A DNA stretch of 64,000 bases. Origin: Micractinium sp. NFX-FRZ. Lineage: Eukaryota > Chlorophyta > Trebouxiophyceae > Chlorellales > Chlorellaceae. Shown here piece by piece: positions 44,958 to 55,587 of this stretch (positions are counted from its first letter, which is position 1; each line of letters opens with the position of its first letter). A program made the translations under genes and the position numbers. Where the stretch lies: positions 62,001-126,000 of the forward strand of contig JAPTJF010000011.1 in the NCBI GenBank assembly GCA_029339195.1, in the 5' to 3' direction. Under the pieces are notes generated by a model. The model saw only the letters and a program-made list of their open reading frames with translations, was not told the origin of the DNA and ran no database searches.

Positions 44958-47900
44958 ATGGCGGCGCCGGAGCCGGTGGGCGAGCGGCGTGTGGCGCTGG
45001 TGTGCCACACCTGGGGCCACCCCAGCACCTTCTACACCTGGGTCTTTGCCAAGCAGTACATCCTTCGGGTGTGTCCCTCCGTCCCTGCCGCTTCTCCTGA
45101 GCAGGCTGCACTACCGCCTCGCCATTGCTGCGGCAGATGCTGCGCAAGGCGCTCTGTGGGGCAAGCTTGGGAAGCAAGCTGCCGCGGCGGCCGCCGCTGC
45201 TTAGTACACTGATGTCCCCGTCGCCTGCTCCCTCCCCCGCACTTGTTTGAATGTTTTCAAATTCAACCTTGCCGCTTCCGTCTGCATCGTGTCCGCTCCT
45301 GCCTGCAGCGCCAGGAGCAGGATGGCAAGCTGGTGCTGGACCCGCGGGAGAAGCTGTTCATCGTCAAGGTGAGGCAGGGTACTGCCGGGTACTGCTGGTG
45401 CCAGGCAGGCCGGTGATGCTGCGTCCACGGCCCCATCATGCCAAGCGTCCCGCCCACTGCTCCCTCACACGGCATGGTATCCCACTGCGCACGCCCGGCA
45501 GTTTTCCCAGGGTGCTCGCTGCATGCCCTGTTGGCGCCCTGCCTCACTGGTGCCGTGGCCCCGCCCCCCCCCCGCGCTGCTGCACAGGCGGGGCGCGACG
45601 AGGGTCCCCCCGACCGCTGGAAGGTGGGCGGCCCGCTGGTGCCGGACCTGGACACCGCGCTGCAGCGCTACCCGCACACCACGGTCAAGCTGGAGGGCAG
45701 CGTCAAGTCAAACATACACACCTTCCTGGCGCAGGTGGGTGGTGGGGGTGGTGGGGGTGGCGTAAGGGGTGCATGCCCTTGGGGAGGGGGGTGCATGCTT
45801 TGGGGGAAGGGGGTGCATGCGTTGGGGGGAGGGTGGACGGGGAGGCAGCGGGGGCAGGGGGTGGGATGCAGAGGTTGACTGGCGCAGGTGGGATGCAGAG
45901 GGTTGACTGGCGCAGGTGGGATGCAGAGGGTTGGCTGGCGCAGGTGCAGACTGGGAGCGTGGCGCCGCATGGCACGAGGGGTGCAGTGCGCGCTGCCCAG
46001 TGTAGTGGAGGGCCGCGTGTGCAGCTGTGCCCCACTCCTGATGGCCTTGCACTCCCCCATCAACCTGCTTCCATCTACCCTGCCTGCCCGCCCCCTGCCT
46101 GCCCTGCCCCTGTGCTGCCGCAGCATGACATCGACCTCCTGCTCATCCCCGACCACTGGCCCACCTCCTTCCTTCCAGGCTTAATCAGCTCAGGTGTGCG
46201 AGGTTGCCTTTCTGTTTTTGCATCGAAAGCTGCACCTGTTGCGCCTCGCCAAGCGCAAGCCACAGCTGTGCGGGCACTGTTCCTGTCACCTGTGCTGCCG
46301 CCGCCCTGCCCCGCCGTAGTAGCTGCCTCAATGTGCTGCCTGCCTCGCACCGCCGCTGCCCCTGTGCCCCGCCCTGCTGCTGCTGCAGTGAGCGAGTGGG
46401 TGAAGCAGAATGTGCGGTGCCCCTTCATCATTGTGCGCCGCAATGCGGTGGTCAACGCACGCATGAAGATTTCCAGCCAGGTGCCGCAGCACAGTGGGGG
46501 CTCCGGCAGCGGCAGCAGCCCGCAGGCCAGCTTCGAGTGAGTGGGGAGGTGGCATGGGGGTGGGGCTTTGCAGGTTGGGGAACGGCAACGGGGTGGGGCT
46601 GTGCAGGCCGTGGGAAGGGGCAAGGGTTTGCCCTGCGCAGGCCGGGGGGAGGTATATGGGGCTGGAGCGGTGGTGGACTGCAGGCGGTTTGATGCAGGGA
46701 GGCAGGCAAGCGTTACTGGTTGGTGGAAGCTCCAGCTTGCGTGGCGCAACCCGTCGCGGCGTCAACGGCACACGTGCTCCCACCAAGGGCACTGCACACT
46801 ACCCAGCGCCTGCTGCACCCAACCCCCTGCCCCGCCCTGCCCCTTTGCTTCCCCCCCCTCCAGCTTGCATGACCGCACCCGCAGCACCACAATGGCGCTG
46901 ACCCCGGAGCGCGCGGGGCGGCGCATCGCCATCGCCTACAACAGCTTCCCCGTGGGGCGGGGCCTCATGCAGTTTGCGCGGGATAAGGTGCTGACCCACG
47001 CCGACACGGTCTACATCTGCCACGTGTTCACCCAGCACAATGCGGTGCGCGGGCGGGGCGCGTGCCTGTAGGTCTGTGGGGCCAAGGGTGGCAGGGGAGG
47101 CGCTGACGGACGCATGCCGGCACGGGCTGCTTCTCCGTGCCTTTGGTCGGCCCGTTCTCTTTCTCACACAGACATCAGGGTGGATGGGGCTGGTGGTCCC
47201 GACGAGCGGGGGGCACGGGCTGCACAGGCGGTGCAGCACCAGGCAGATCACTTTCCACCCCACATCATCCGGACCTGCATTGTGGCGCATCACGCGCCCC
47301 TCCCAACCTCCCGCGCACTCCATCCCGGATCACCCCACCACAGGTGGTCAAGGATGCGCTGAAGTTCATGCGGGTGATGACGCTGCAGAAGGCGGAGTCG
47401 TTCAGCGAGGAGGTCACGCGGGACAACTCCATCCAGTTTGGCGCCGCTGAGCTGGCGGGGTACAATGTGCAGCTCAACGTGACGCTGCAGGTGGGGCAGG
47501 GGGAGGGGCGCGGGGGCCCGATGCTTGGGCAGAGGGGGAAGCTCAGGGCGCAAGGCGAGGCTGGTAGGGAGCTGGGGTGGGCGTTTACATAGCGAGAGAC
47601 GGCGGCATGCAGGCGGCACTGCCTGGTGCGAGTGTCATGAGGCGCAGGGTGCGGGTTGGTTGCGCATGCCGGTAGTGGTTGATCATGCGCACTGCGTGCC
47701 TCATGCGGCCGCCCGCCTGCCCACCTGCCCGTCAACTGCGCTGCGCTGCTGGGCCGCACGCTTTGATGCACTGCAGGGCGACTCCAAGGCCGCCCTCACG
47801 GCCTTTTGCGAGAGCGAGGAGATTGAGCTCCTTATCATCGGCAGCCGCAGCACGGGAAAGATACGCAAGAAGTTTGGGTGAGGGAGGGCCGCTGGGGTGG

Positions 47901-48685
47901 GCTGTGGGGGCAGTCAGTCAGTAAGGCGTCCACATGGAGGGAGGAGGGTTCCATGCCAACCAACCCCTGCTCACCTCACCTGCCCTCCCTCCGCGCCCGC
48001 CGCGCCTGCTTGCCCCGGTCTGCAGCGGCGGCGGCGTGTCCAGCCACCTCATCGACAACTCGCCCTGCCCCTGCCTGGTCATACCCTACAAGTTCATGGG
48101 GGTGGATGAGGGGGCAAGCGCCGAGGAGGAGCTGTCCGGCAGCCCCACCTCCCCCCCGGGGGCCACCTGGCTGGGCGGGGGCAGCCCTGCCGCAGCGGCA
48201 GCGGCGGCGGCAGCAGAGGGGCCAGGCTGGTGAGCTGGGGTGGGGTGGTTTGGGGTGAGGCAGCCAGCTAGATAGCTGGAGGTACTTGTGTGCTGGTGTG
48301 TGCTGATGGGCGGGTGGGCTGGCCTGGGGCTGGCCTGGGTTGCACAGCCGGCTCCCGGCTCGTCTATGCGACCACCTGCTTGACGCCCCGCTTGTTTGCC
48401 AATCGCACCTCGTGACTTGGCTGCAGGCTGGCGGACGCAGCGGTGCAGACAGAGGGCCCCGCTGCGGCGCCTCAAGTGGCCTCCGTGGTGGCGGCCTCGC
48501 TGGCGCCAGCGGGCGGCGGGCACAGCACGCCCTCCGACATGCTGACCTCTCTGCAGAAGCAAATCGAGGAGAAGGACCGCACAATCGCCGAGCTGCGGCA
48601 GCAGGTGCAGCAGCTGCGGCTGGCTGCGGCGGAGTGGGAGGCCAGCAGCACACACGACCCCACACAGGCGGCACACGCTGTCTAA
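44958..48685 (+). CDS. Tandem universal stress protein with C-terminal coiled coil
   Basis: Ten exons (44958-45068, 45309-45368, 45588-45734, 46124-46193, 46389-46536, 46864-47044, 47344-47490, 47777-47877, 48026-48229, 48427-48685) give a closed frame of 475 residues. Two Usp folds follow one another. The first runs RRVALVCHTWGHPSTFYTWV to VRCPFIIVRRNAVVN, with IDLLLIPDHW in the middle. The second runs RRIAIAYNSFPVGRGLMQFA to NSPCPCLVIPYK, with IELLIIGSRSTGKIRKKFGG, which resembles the G-2x-G-9x-G ATP-binding stretch. After a Gly/Pro/Ala linker comes a coiled coil (MLTSLQKQIEEKDRTIAELR). Usp proteins bind ATP or dimerise under stress. The second domain looks nucleotide-binding and the first does not clearly keep the Gly motif. 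The coiled coil would provide oligomerisation. Confidence 0.88.
45726..45946 (+). repeat. Donor-site core repeated in Usp intron 3
   Basis: The exon 3 end and donor CTGGCGCAGGTGGG (45726-45739) recurs at 45879, 45907 and, slightly changed, at 45935, as a 28-base tandem array. A separate GGTGCATGC-type repeat lies at about 45766-45830. Confidence 0.8.
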
Positions 48686-48844
48686 GAGCAGAGCAGGCAA
48701 CTGGTTGCATGGAGTACCGTGAGGTGCACCAGCTGTTGCCACTGCCGGGGCCTGGGTGGCCGCTGGTGGTTCCCCATGGCATCAATGTTGCTCTCCCCTT
48801 AAAACTCAACACAGGCGCCACTTGTCAGGACACTTTTGCTCCTA

Positions 48845-49115
48845 TGCAGCATGTACCATTACACAGTCTACACCTGCCTTTGATGCTGCCCTCCGCTCGT
48901 GGCAGGCCACGCCTGTTTTGTGGTGACGCGTGCTAGCCAGTCTAGCCAGTCTAGCATGCTCCCCCCCGTTGCTGGGCAAGCACTTGTTTGTAAAAGGTCT
49001 TTAATCTAGAGCTAGTAGCCTTGCCAAGAAGAGGTTGCGGCTCGGCTCTTGTTCGGAACGTCTGCCACGCATTCTGCCGGCGCCGCCGCCATGTCAGCTG
49101 TGTGCACCTGGTTGG
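48845..49115. repeat. Interspersed repeat, copy A
   Basis: This shares ordered blocks with 52165-52418: GTACCATTAC/GGACCATTAC, GGTGACGC, TTTGTAAA, GTAGCC(T)TGCCAAG, CGGCTCTTGT, and a long conserved GCCGGCGCCGCCGCCA(T/C)GTCAGC. It lies just past the Usp gene and contains its likely TGTAA signal. Confidence 0.65.
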
Positions 49116-50950
49116 GCCATTACGTCTCACATCACACAGCGAATAAGGTTCAGGCAAGTCAGTGCAGGCAGGCAACTGTGTGTGGGGGGCTGCCCTTCTG
49201 TCACGTAAACCACAGCATGGCACAGCATGGCGCAGAGTGCGACGCAGCGTGCCTGCCCCAAACCAAACAGTTACACACCCCTGCCGACAACACGGCACAT
49301 CGGCCGCACCAGCTCCGTCCCAACCCACCTGCACAACGTGTCCCCCGATGCTAGGCTGAGCAGGTGCCTGAAGTAGTGCGCGCGCTGTGCTCAACGGATG
49401 CCAGACATAAATTTGAACTCGGGGTTGGAGTGGTCCTTCACGACTTGTGGGGCACAGCCGGCACAGCGTGCGTCAATTGGAAGTAGACACCCAGGCTTGC
49501 ACTGCGCCAGGTGCATGACAGCCTGTGGTGCAAAGCAGGCACAGCGGGCGCACAGACGACACAGCAGGCATGACACGAGTCACAGGGATAACAGGGCTGG
49601 AGCAAGGAGGGAGTCGAACAACCCGGCGCGGGTGGCTCCCTCGCTCTGCCGGTGCCCCTGAGTATTCTTTTATCGCCAGCTGGCAGAGATTCCGGACGCG
49701 GGGCAACCCTGCTGACAACCACAACCTTGACTGCCCCAACCTGGACGTTCCCTTTTCCACTCCTCTTCCTAGCCACTAGCCTCTTGCTGTTGCTTTCTGG
49801 GCGCTGGGTGCTCTCCTTGCTGCGGGAGCTTATTACTCTCATTGGTGCTGGAGTGCTGGAGGGTGGCATTCGAACAGGACAGGCTAGCTGGGCGTTTGAC
49901 CCCCCCACCCCCACGTTTGACCCCCGCAAAGCCCGCCGCCCCCTCTGCCCACCCCACCCTTTGTGAGCGAAACCACCTATGGACACTCTGCATTGCTGTT
50001 CTGCGCTTTTATAACGAGCACATGATCTAACAAACAGTAGGCAAGGGGTACACAGTGGACGGCAATCAAGAGGCCGTGCAGGCAGGGTGAAAAAACAGGA
50101 GCCCGTGCACTCAGGGTGCAAAATCAGGAGGCAGCGCAGGCGGGGTGAACAAAACAGGAGGCAGTGCATGAAGGAGAAAGAATCAGGGGGCAGTGCAGGC
50201 GGGACAGAAAGGTCCACAGCTAAGCGGACGCCCCCCAGTTCATGGGTTGAAAAAAACAGGAGGCAGTGCACGCAAGGAGAAAGAAACAGGAGGCAGTACA
50301 GGCGGGGCAGAAAGGTCCACAGCTAAAAGCGGCGATGCCCCCAAGTTCCATCGACAGCAAGTCTGCTGCTCACCAGCGGTGGTGCCGCTGCGGCTTGCCC
50401 CAGGGGCACGTCTGTCGAGCGGTTTGCTTCAGGCAGGCACCGTCAAGATGGTGCGCGTCCAGCAGCAGATGACTCGAACAGCTTCTGCGGGCAGGGAAGG
50501 GGGAGGCGGAGGGGGGCATGCGGTGCTTGGCGGCCAGCACTGGCAGCAGCGAGGAGGGCAGGAGCTCAGTGGCGGCGGCAGCAGGGAAATGCGCTCGAAG
50601 GCAGCCGCTTGAGTGTTCAGGCAGGCACGCGTACTAAGCGACCGTACTAAGCGACTAGCACTGGCAGCAGAGCGAGGCAGCAACCGGCAGCGGCGGAAGC
50701 AGGGTACTGTGCTGCTCACCAGTAATGCCGCTCACGTCTTCTTGAGGACACGTGCGCAAGTCGCACATGTCTCTGACATGCTGCAGGGAAGGGCAGACGT
50801 GGGAGGCACCACATAAGTTTGGGGACACTGACTTGCGCTCACACCTGCACCCCATCCTTCACACCGGCAGTCCATCCTTCACTGGCAGCGCCAGCAGCAA
50901 GACCCGGCAGCGGCAGCGGCAGCGGCAAACCATCCTGGCAGCATCACCAG
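49116..50950. other. Gene-poor, repeat-containing stretch
   Basis: Open frames here are short and lack recognisable domains. They look like chance frames in GC-rich DNA. A tandem array occupies 50080-50340. The stretch lies between the two copies of an interspersed repeat. Confidence 0.5.
50080..50340. repeat. Compound tandem repeat (ACAGGAGGCAGTGCA units)
   Basis: A short unit with core ACAGGAGGCAGTGCA is repeated about seven times. Superimposed on it is a longer unit carrying CAGAAAGGTCCACAGCTAA at about 50206 and 50308. Confidence 0.85.
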
Positions 50951-51100
50951 CCTGGTCACTCTTGATTATTTTGCCGCCGCCGCTGCCTGGGCACTGGCAG
51001 CATGTGCAGCAGCTGAGCCCGGCAGCGGCAGCGGCAGCGGCAAAAGCATCCTGGCAGCCAGTCGCACCTGCGCACTGGCAGCATGTGCCACATCACCGGT
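50870..51100. repeat. Short duplicated blocks
   Basis: GGCAGCGGCAGCGGCAGCGG followed by CAAA..CATCCTGGCAGC occurs twice, and GCACTGGCAGCATGTGC occurs twice. The end of the small minus-strand frame overlaps this repeat. Confidence 0.75.
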
Positions 51101-51345
51101 CGGGTGATCGTGGCCGCAGTCACCGCAGCCGCGCGGCCCATGGTGGCGATGCCCTCGGCAGCCGCGTTGGCGGGCGGCACGAGCGCCTCTGCGGCCGCAG
51201 CCACCCGCTGGGCCGGGGGCTTGATCTCTAGGATGCTAGAGGACACCCGGCCCAGGCCAATGCCCAGCCCCAGGCCCACGGCGCCCAGGCCCAGGCCCAC
51301 GGCGGCAGCAAGCAAGTTGTTGCCACGGGCTGGCTCGCCAGCCAT
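50956..51345 (-). CDS. Possible small glycine-zipper membrane protein
   Basis: ATG at 51345 opens MAGEPARGNNLLAAAVGLGL, followed by alternating Gly and Leu/Val to about residue 32. An amphipathic Ala-rich segment then runs IKPPAQRVAAAAEALVPPAN. The second half of the frame is Cys/Arg repeat-like and coincides with repeats, so the true gene may be spliced after about residue 85 or may not exist. No family is recognised. The Gly-rich helix would fit a membrane or pore-like peptide. No neighbour suggests a role. Confidence 0.35.
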   Translation of the reverse strand: MAGEPARGNNLLAAAVGLGLGAVGLGLGIGLGRVSSSILEIKPPAQRVAAAAEALVPPANAAAEGIATMGRAAAVTAATITRPVMWHMLPVRRCDWLPGCFCRCRCRCRAQLLHMLPVPRQRRRQNNQE

Positions 51346-52164
51346 TGTCTGGGTGTCTGGGCTGGTGTGCGGGGGCTTGTCGAGAGAGCGTGGTGTGCGG
51401 CAGGCAGAGTTCGTAGTGCGAGACCAAAAAGTGGCTATACAAATCGATTGTGGGAACGATATGGGTTGGGAACGATATCGTGTTCATTCATTCACTGACT
51501 AGGTTCAGTCTGTCCGACCTGTCCGACAGTGGACGCCTGCACCGACACCCAAAGTGCCCCCCGCTCCCAGCAGGGTGCCCGAGGAACTTGCAAGGTTACC
51601 CAGGAGCCAATAAGGTTCGCTGCAGGGCGCTGGAGGGGACGCATGTCATGTAATGGGGCTGCTTAGCCGCCGGCGCACCGCAGCACAGCACCCGCGGCCC
51701 AGGTGCTTGAAGTTCAAGTCGACAGCCGCACCACTGCCTCTGCCGCAATTTTCTCTCCCATCCTTCCCTCCTTGGACGCCTGCTGGCAGAACGGCCGGCT
51801 GGCAGAGTGGACGTTTTCAAGCGGGCCCGACTGTTCAAGCCCCGCACCGCAAGCGCCACTGCCCGCCTGCCCTCGCCTGCACCTTGCACACCCCACCCAC
51901 GGTTTAGGGACGTTGCTTCTGCAGTTGCGCGTGGGGCGCTGCCGTCCAGCTACCCGCCGCCCCTGCACACAGTGCCTGGTGGGCAGGGGCTGCGAGGCCC
52001 GGCCACCTCCGTAGGGGGTGAGCAGTGCATGTTTTCGTGTTTTGGGCTGGGGCCAGACTGGCAACAGTATTGGATGATTGTCCTGGCATGGAGCCAGCGC
52101 TGGCTCCGAGGTTTGCCCTGGATGGCTCCAGGTCTTGGGCAGGCTAAGGGCTGCAATGGGGCAA
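51346..52164. other. Intergenic, no gene seen
   Basis: No conserved coding segment was recognised on either strand. It leads into the second copy of the interspersed repeat. Confidence 0.5.
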
Positions 52165-52418
52165 AGCATGGACCATTACGCTGTCTGCTCCTCTCTTAAC
52201 AAAAGCCAAGCCTGTGTTGCGGTGACGCATATTGGCCAGTCCAGCTGTGCATCACTCCCCTCATGCTGCCATCAAGTGGTGGTTTGTAAAGCGGGGCTTC
52301 GATCCAAACCTGGTAGCCTCGCCAAGTAACATCGCGGCTGGGCTCTTGTCGAGGCGGCTGCCACACATTCCGCCGGCGCCGCCGCCACGTCAGCGGTGTC
52401 CACCTGGTTACGCAATGG
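52165..52418. repeat. Interspersed repeat, copy B
   Basis: This is a diverged copy of 48845-49115 in the same orientation. It ends about 100 bases before the GST start codon, so it lies in that gene's promoter or 5' UTR. Confidence 0.65.
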
Positions 52419-52524
52419 TCTATCTGGTACCGGGCGATGATCAAGCGGCGGCGTGAAGTCCACCGTTTATCTCTGGACGAGTTTGGCGCGCAGCCGCCGT
52501 ATTGCAAGCTCGCGGCACAACGCC

Positions 52525-54777
52525 ATGTCGGGAACCAAGCCGAAGATCATCTACTTCAACATCCAAGGCCCGTGGAGGGACATGTTGCGGCTCTTGCTGT
52601 AGTCCAATGCAGCGGGGGGGCGCTGCAGCCCCTGCTAGGGCCGCCGCCTGCCAGTGCCCGCCACGCTGACGCCAGGCAGCACTGCACCGCCCCCTGTTGT
52701 GCCCGGCCACGCTGCACCCCTAGCTCTGACGCACCCCTACTCTTGCAGCACCACCATTGCCCTGCATCCCTGCTAGCTTGCCGCAGCGCGCCGTGCTCCA
52801 CCGCTTCCTCTTGCCCCCGCCTGCCCCTCCCTTTCAAATCCGCCTGCCTCCCGGGGGCCCCGCCGGCCCTCCTCACCCTGCAGGCCGTGCGGAGGTCATC
52901 CGCCTGGCCCTGGCTGCTGCGGGCGTGGAGTGGGAGTTCGAGGCGGTGGACAAGGAGAAGATGAAGGCTGATCTGGATGGATACCCCTTTGGGCAAGTGC
53001 CCAGGTGCGCCACCAGAGGCCACCTGCCAGATGACGCACGGCGCAGCGTTTCTTCTAACAGTACAGTAGTACCTTACTGCGTCACATCCTCGTCTCCCTG
53101 CATCCATTTCGCCTTGCCTGCGCAAGGCTCCAAATGCCTTGTTTTGGTGTTCTCTCTTGGAGCACAGCCTGCCGTCTTGATCTGTCCCTTTCTGCTCGTG
53201 CCCAGGCCCACCTACAGGCAGCTACCTCCCCGGAGCAGGCAGCTACCTCCCCAGAGCACCCCAAAACCCTGTTCATGTTGTTTTGTCTCGCTCTGCAGGT
53301 ACATTGACGATGAGGTGGACATGGTGCAGAGCATGGGCATACTGCGCCACGTGGCACGCAAGCACGGCCTCTACGGCACCTCCCCCGCCGAGCAGGCGCG
53401 GGTGGAGGAGGTGCGCTGACGTGGAAGCTGCGGCGCGCCATGCCACGCTGTGCATGCTGCTGCTGGTGCACTGCTCATGTGGGTTGCGCAGCATAGGGTG
53501 GAGGGAAGCCTGTTTGAATTGGTGTGCAGCTGTGCAGCAGTGTGGGGCACTGGACAGTGGGAGCAGGGCTGCGGTAGGCAGCACGCTCCTCCCTCAGTGC
53601 CTTGCCCTGCCGCTGCCCTGCCGCTGGCCTGCAGGTGATCGAGGGCGTGAACGACTGGATCATGCACCTCTTCATGGACTGCATCATGAAGGGGATGAAG
53701 GTGAGCAGGAGGTGGCGATCACGCACCCCCCACCCTGCCTGCGCACAAGCGCGCTGCACCCCTACCTGCAGGAGCGCCTCGGCTAGCGCCTGGTTCCCTG
53801 CCTGACTCTGCGCCACATGCACCCTGACCACGCGGGCCCTCACCCATGGCATGCTCGATAATCACTGTGGCACCTTTTTGTTGCCTACAGGAGGACCCCT
53901 CCGTCAAGGATGCGTACTGGCAGAAGCGCATGGACCCAGAGTCGGCCCACGCGCCCACCACCTATGGCGCGCACGCCTTCTTCCTCAACCGCCTGCTGGG
54001 CAAGGGCGGCGGCGACGGCTTCTTTGTCAAGAGCGGCCTGACGGTGGCAGGTGCGTGGCAGGCTGGCTCTTTGCCGGCGCAAACTCGCCTCGCTGAAGGC
54101 AGCGCTGCCCTGCCCCTGCTTGCGTTATCCTGCGTGGCTTGCATGGCTCCGATGCTGTGGCCCCTGCGCGGGCCATGCACAGCGGGGGCCGGGGGTGGCA
54201 AGATCCGCGGCTGCTTGGCGGCCTTCCAACCGCTGCACACACCCCAGCTGCCAGTGGCCACTCGCTTTGCTGGCCAGTTGATCATGCATGCGCAGGTCAT
54301 AATGAAGGCTCCAAGCCCCCCACTTTGTGCGTGCACCCCGTGCAGACATCATGCTGACGGTGTCGATGCAGCTGCACACACCCATTTCGGCGCCGAGCGC
54401 CTGGCAGAGCAGGTGCGCGCCCCTCCGCCTCCCCACCCACCCATCATCCCCGCCTGCCAGCCCGCCACGCGAGCTCACTCCTGCACGCCCAGCCTGCGGG
54501 TCTGCGCCCTCGCTCTGTGCACATGCACGCACTCACTGCAGCTGCCTTTGACGACGTGTTTTGCGACGTTGGGGGGAGAGGATCCCTCAGGATCCACCCC
54601 TGCCGCACCAGTGCACCCAACTCATGGTATCGCTCCCACCTGCCTGCCCCCCCCCGCCCCGCCCCGCCGCAGTGGCCCGACTTGATGGCGCTGCACGACC
54701 GCGTGATGGCGCTGCCCGGCATCGCCGCCTACAAGGAGGGGCCGCTGTACATCCCCACGCTGCACTCGCTGGTGTAG
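52525..54777 (+). CDS. Sigma-like glutathione S-transferase
   Basis: The N-terminal exon (ATG 52525) reads MSGTKPKIIYFNIQ and joins GRAEVIRLALAAAGVEWEFE at 52884. This gives the YFN..GRAEVIR start typical of sigma/alpha/mu-related GSTs with a catalytic Tyr. Further exons are 53299-53410 (MVQSMGILRHVARKHGLYG, the glutathione-binding QS motif), 53635-53700, 53891-54050 (DGFFVKSGLTVAD, the GST N-capping region), 54346-54412, and a last exon 54673-54777 ending in LPGIAAYKEGPLYIPTLHSL. Two joins are not settled. The first needs a GC donor with poor consensus (CAAG|GCCCGT). The frame from 54412 to 54673 is off by one base, so a small exon is missing from the model or the donor differs. The enzyme conjugates glutathione or isomerises peroxides. 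TGTAA lies at 55000. Confidence 0.85.
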
Positions 54778-55587
54778 GCGTGCGTGGGTGGGTGCCGAGC
54801 CCTGCCTGGGAGAAGGATGGGAGGGTAACAGACCAATCGCACTGAATGCAGTGTGTGTTGAGATGCGGTGCAACGTGGGCCGGCGATCAACAAGAGGGTG
54901 TGGGCGGCAGGGCCTGAGGGCGCGCTGTGCGTGCACCAGGACTCATGCACATATGTTCTGAGCCGCATGCCTCAGTCGTAAAGACCTGTACTACTGGTTT
55001 GTAATGAGACTGTGTAGAGAAGAAGTATTCAAGCTCAACAAACAGATTGAAGAGTGCTCCTGGCCCTGGTGGCAGGACGGCGGCGCGGTAAAGGCGCAAC
55101 TAGTGGCGGCAGTTCATCTGGCCACCCTTGAGGCGCAGTCTCTGCCATGTGTTCCACCGCGTATCATACTCGTATGACCCCACAAGGCGATGCCTAGCCG
55201 CTCGCGTCCTGCGTGATGAGGTTGCACTGCTGGCAATGCCGGTTCGCTCTTCAGCGACACGCAACCCGGCCCCTCACTGCTTTCTGGCGTCCTTGATTTG
55301 CGCAGACCAGCCCACGGGCAACAACCTCAAATGCAGAGCGGTCTCGCTAGAAACCCAGAGGTGAACCCAGAGGTGGAGGGAGGGCGGGAGGCCGGGGGAC
55401 CCTCGCGCACAGCTTTATGGGCCTCTTTGTAACTTATGTGGTGGTAAGATAACATAGAAGCCGCCGCGGTGGTGCGCGTGTGGTGTTTCTGAGGTGCCGT
55501 CGCCGCTGCTGCCGCCGCCGCAGCCCGCCCGCTGGGCAGGTGCTCTGTGGCGCAGGCACAGAGGCGACCCACCTACCACACCCCACG
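54778..55587. other. Intergenic, no gene seen
   Basis: This is the 3' UTR of the GST gene with TGTAA at 55000, followed by the promoter of the methyltransferase. No conserved coding segment was seen. Confidence 0.5.

Noticed and set aside
48951..49394. Minus-strand frame of 147 codons in the gene-poor stretch
   Set aside because: Part of it is shared with the interspersed repeat copy at 52196-52507, and it has no recognisable domain or splice structure.
54413..54672. A complete GST splice model through this interval
   Set aside because: All tried small exons either meet a stop or leave the wrong phase, so I left the join open rather than invent one.
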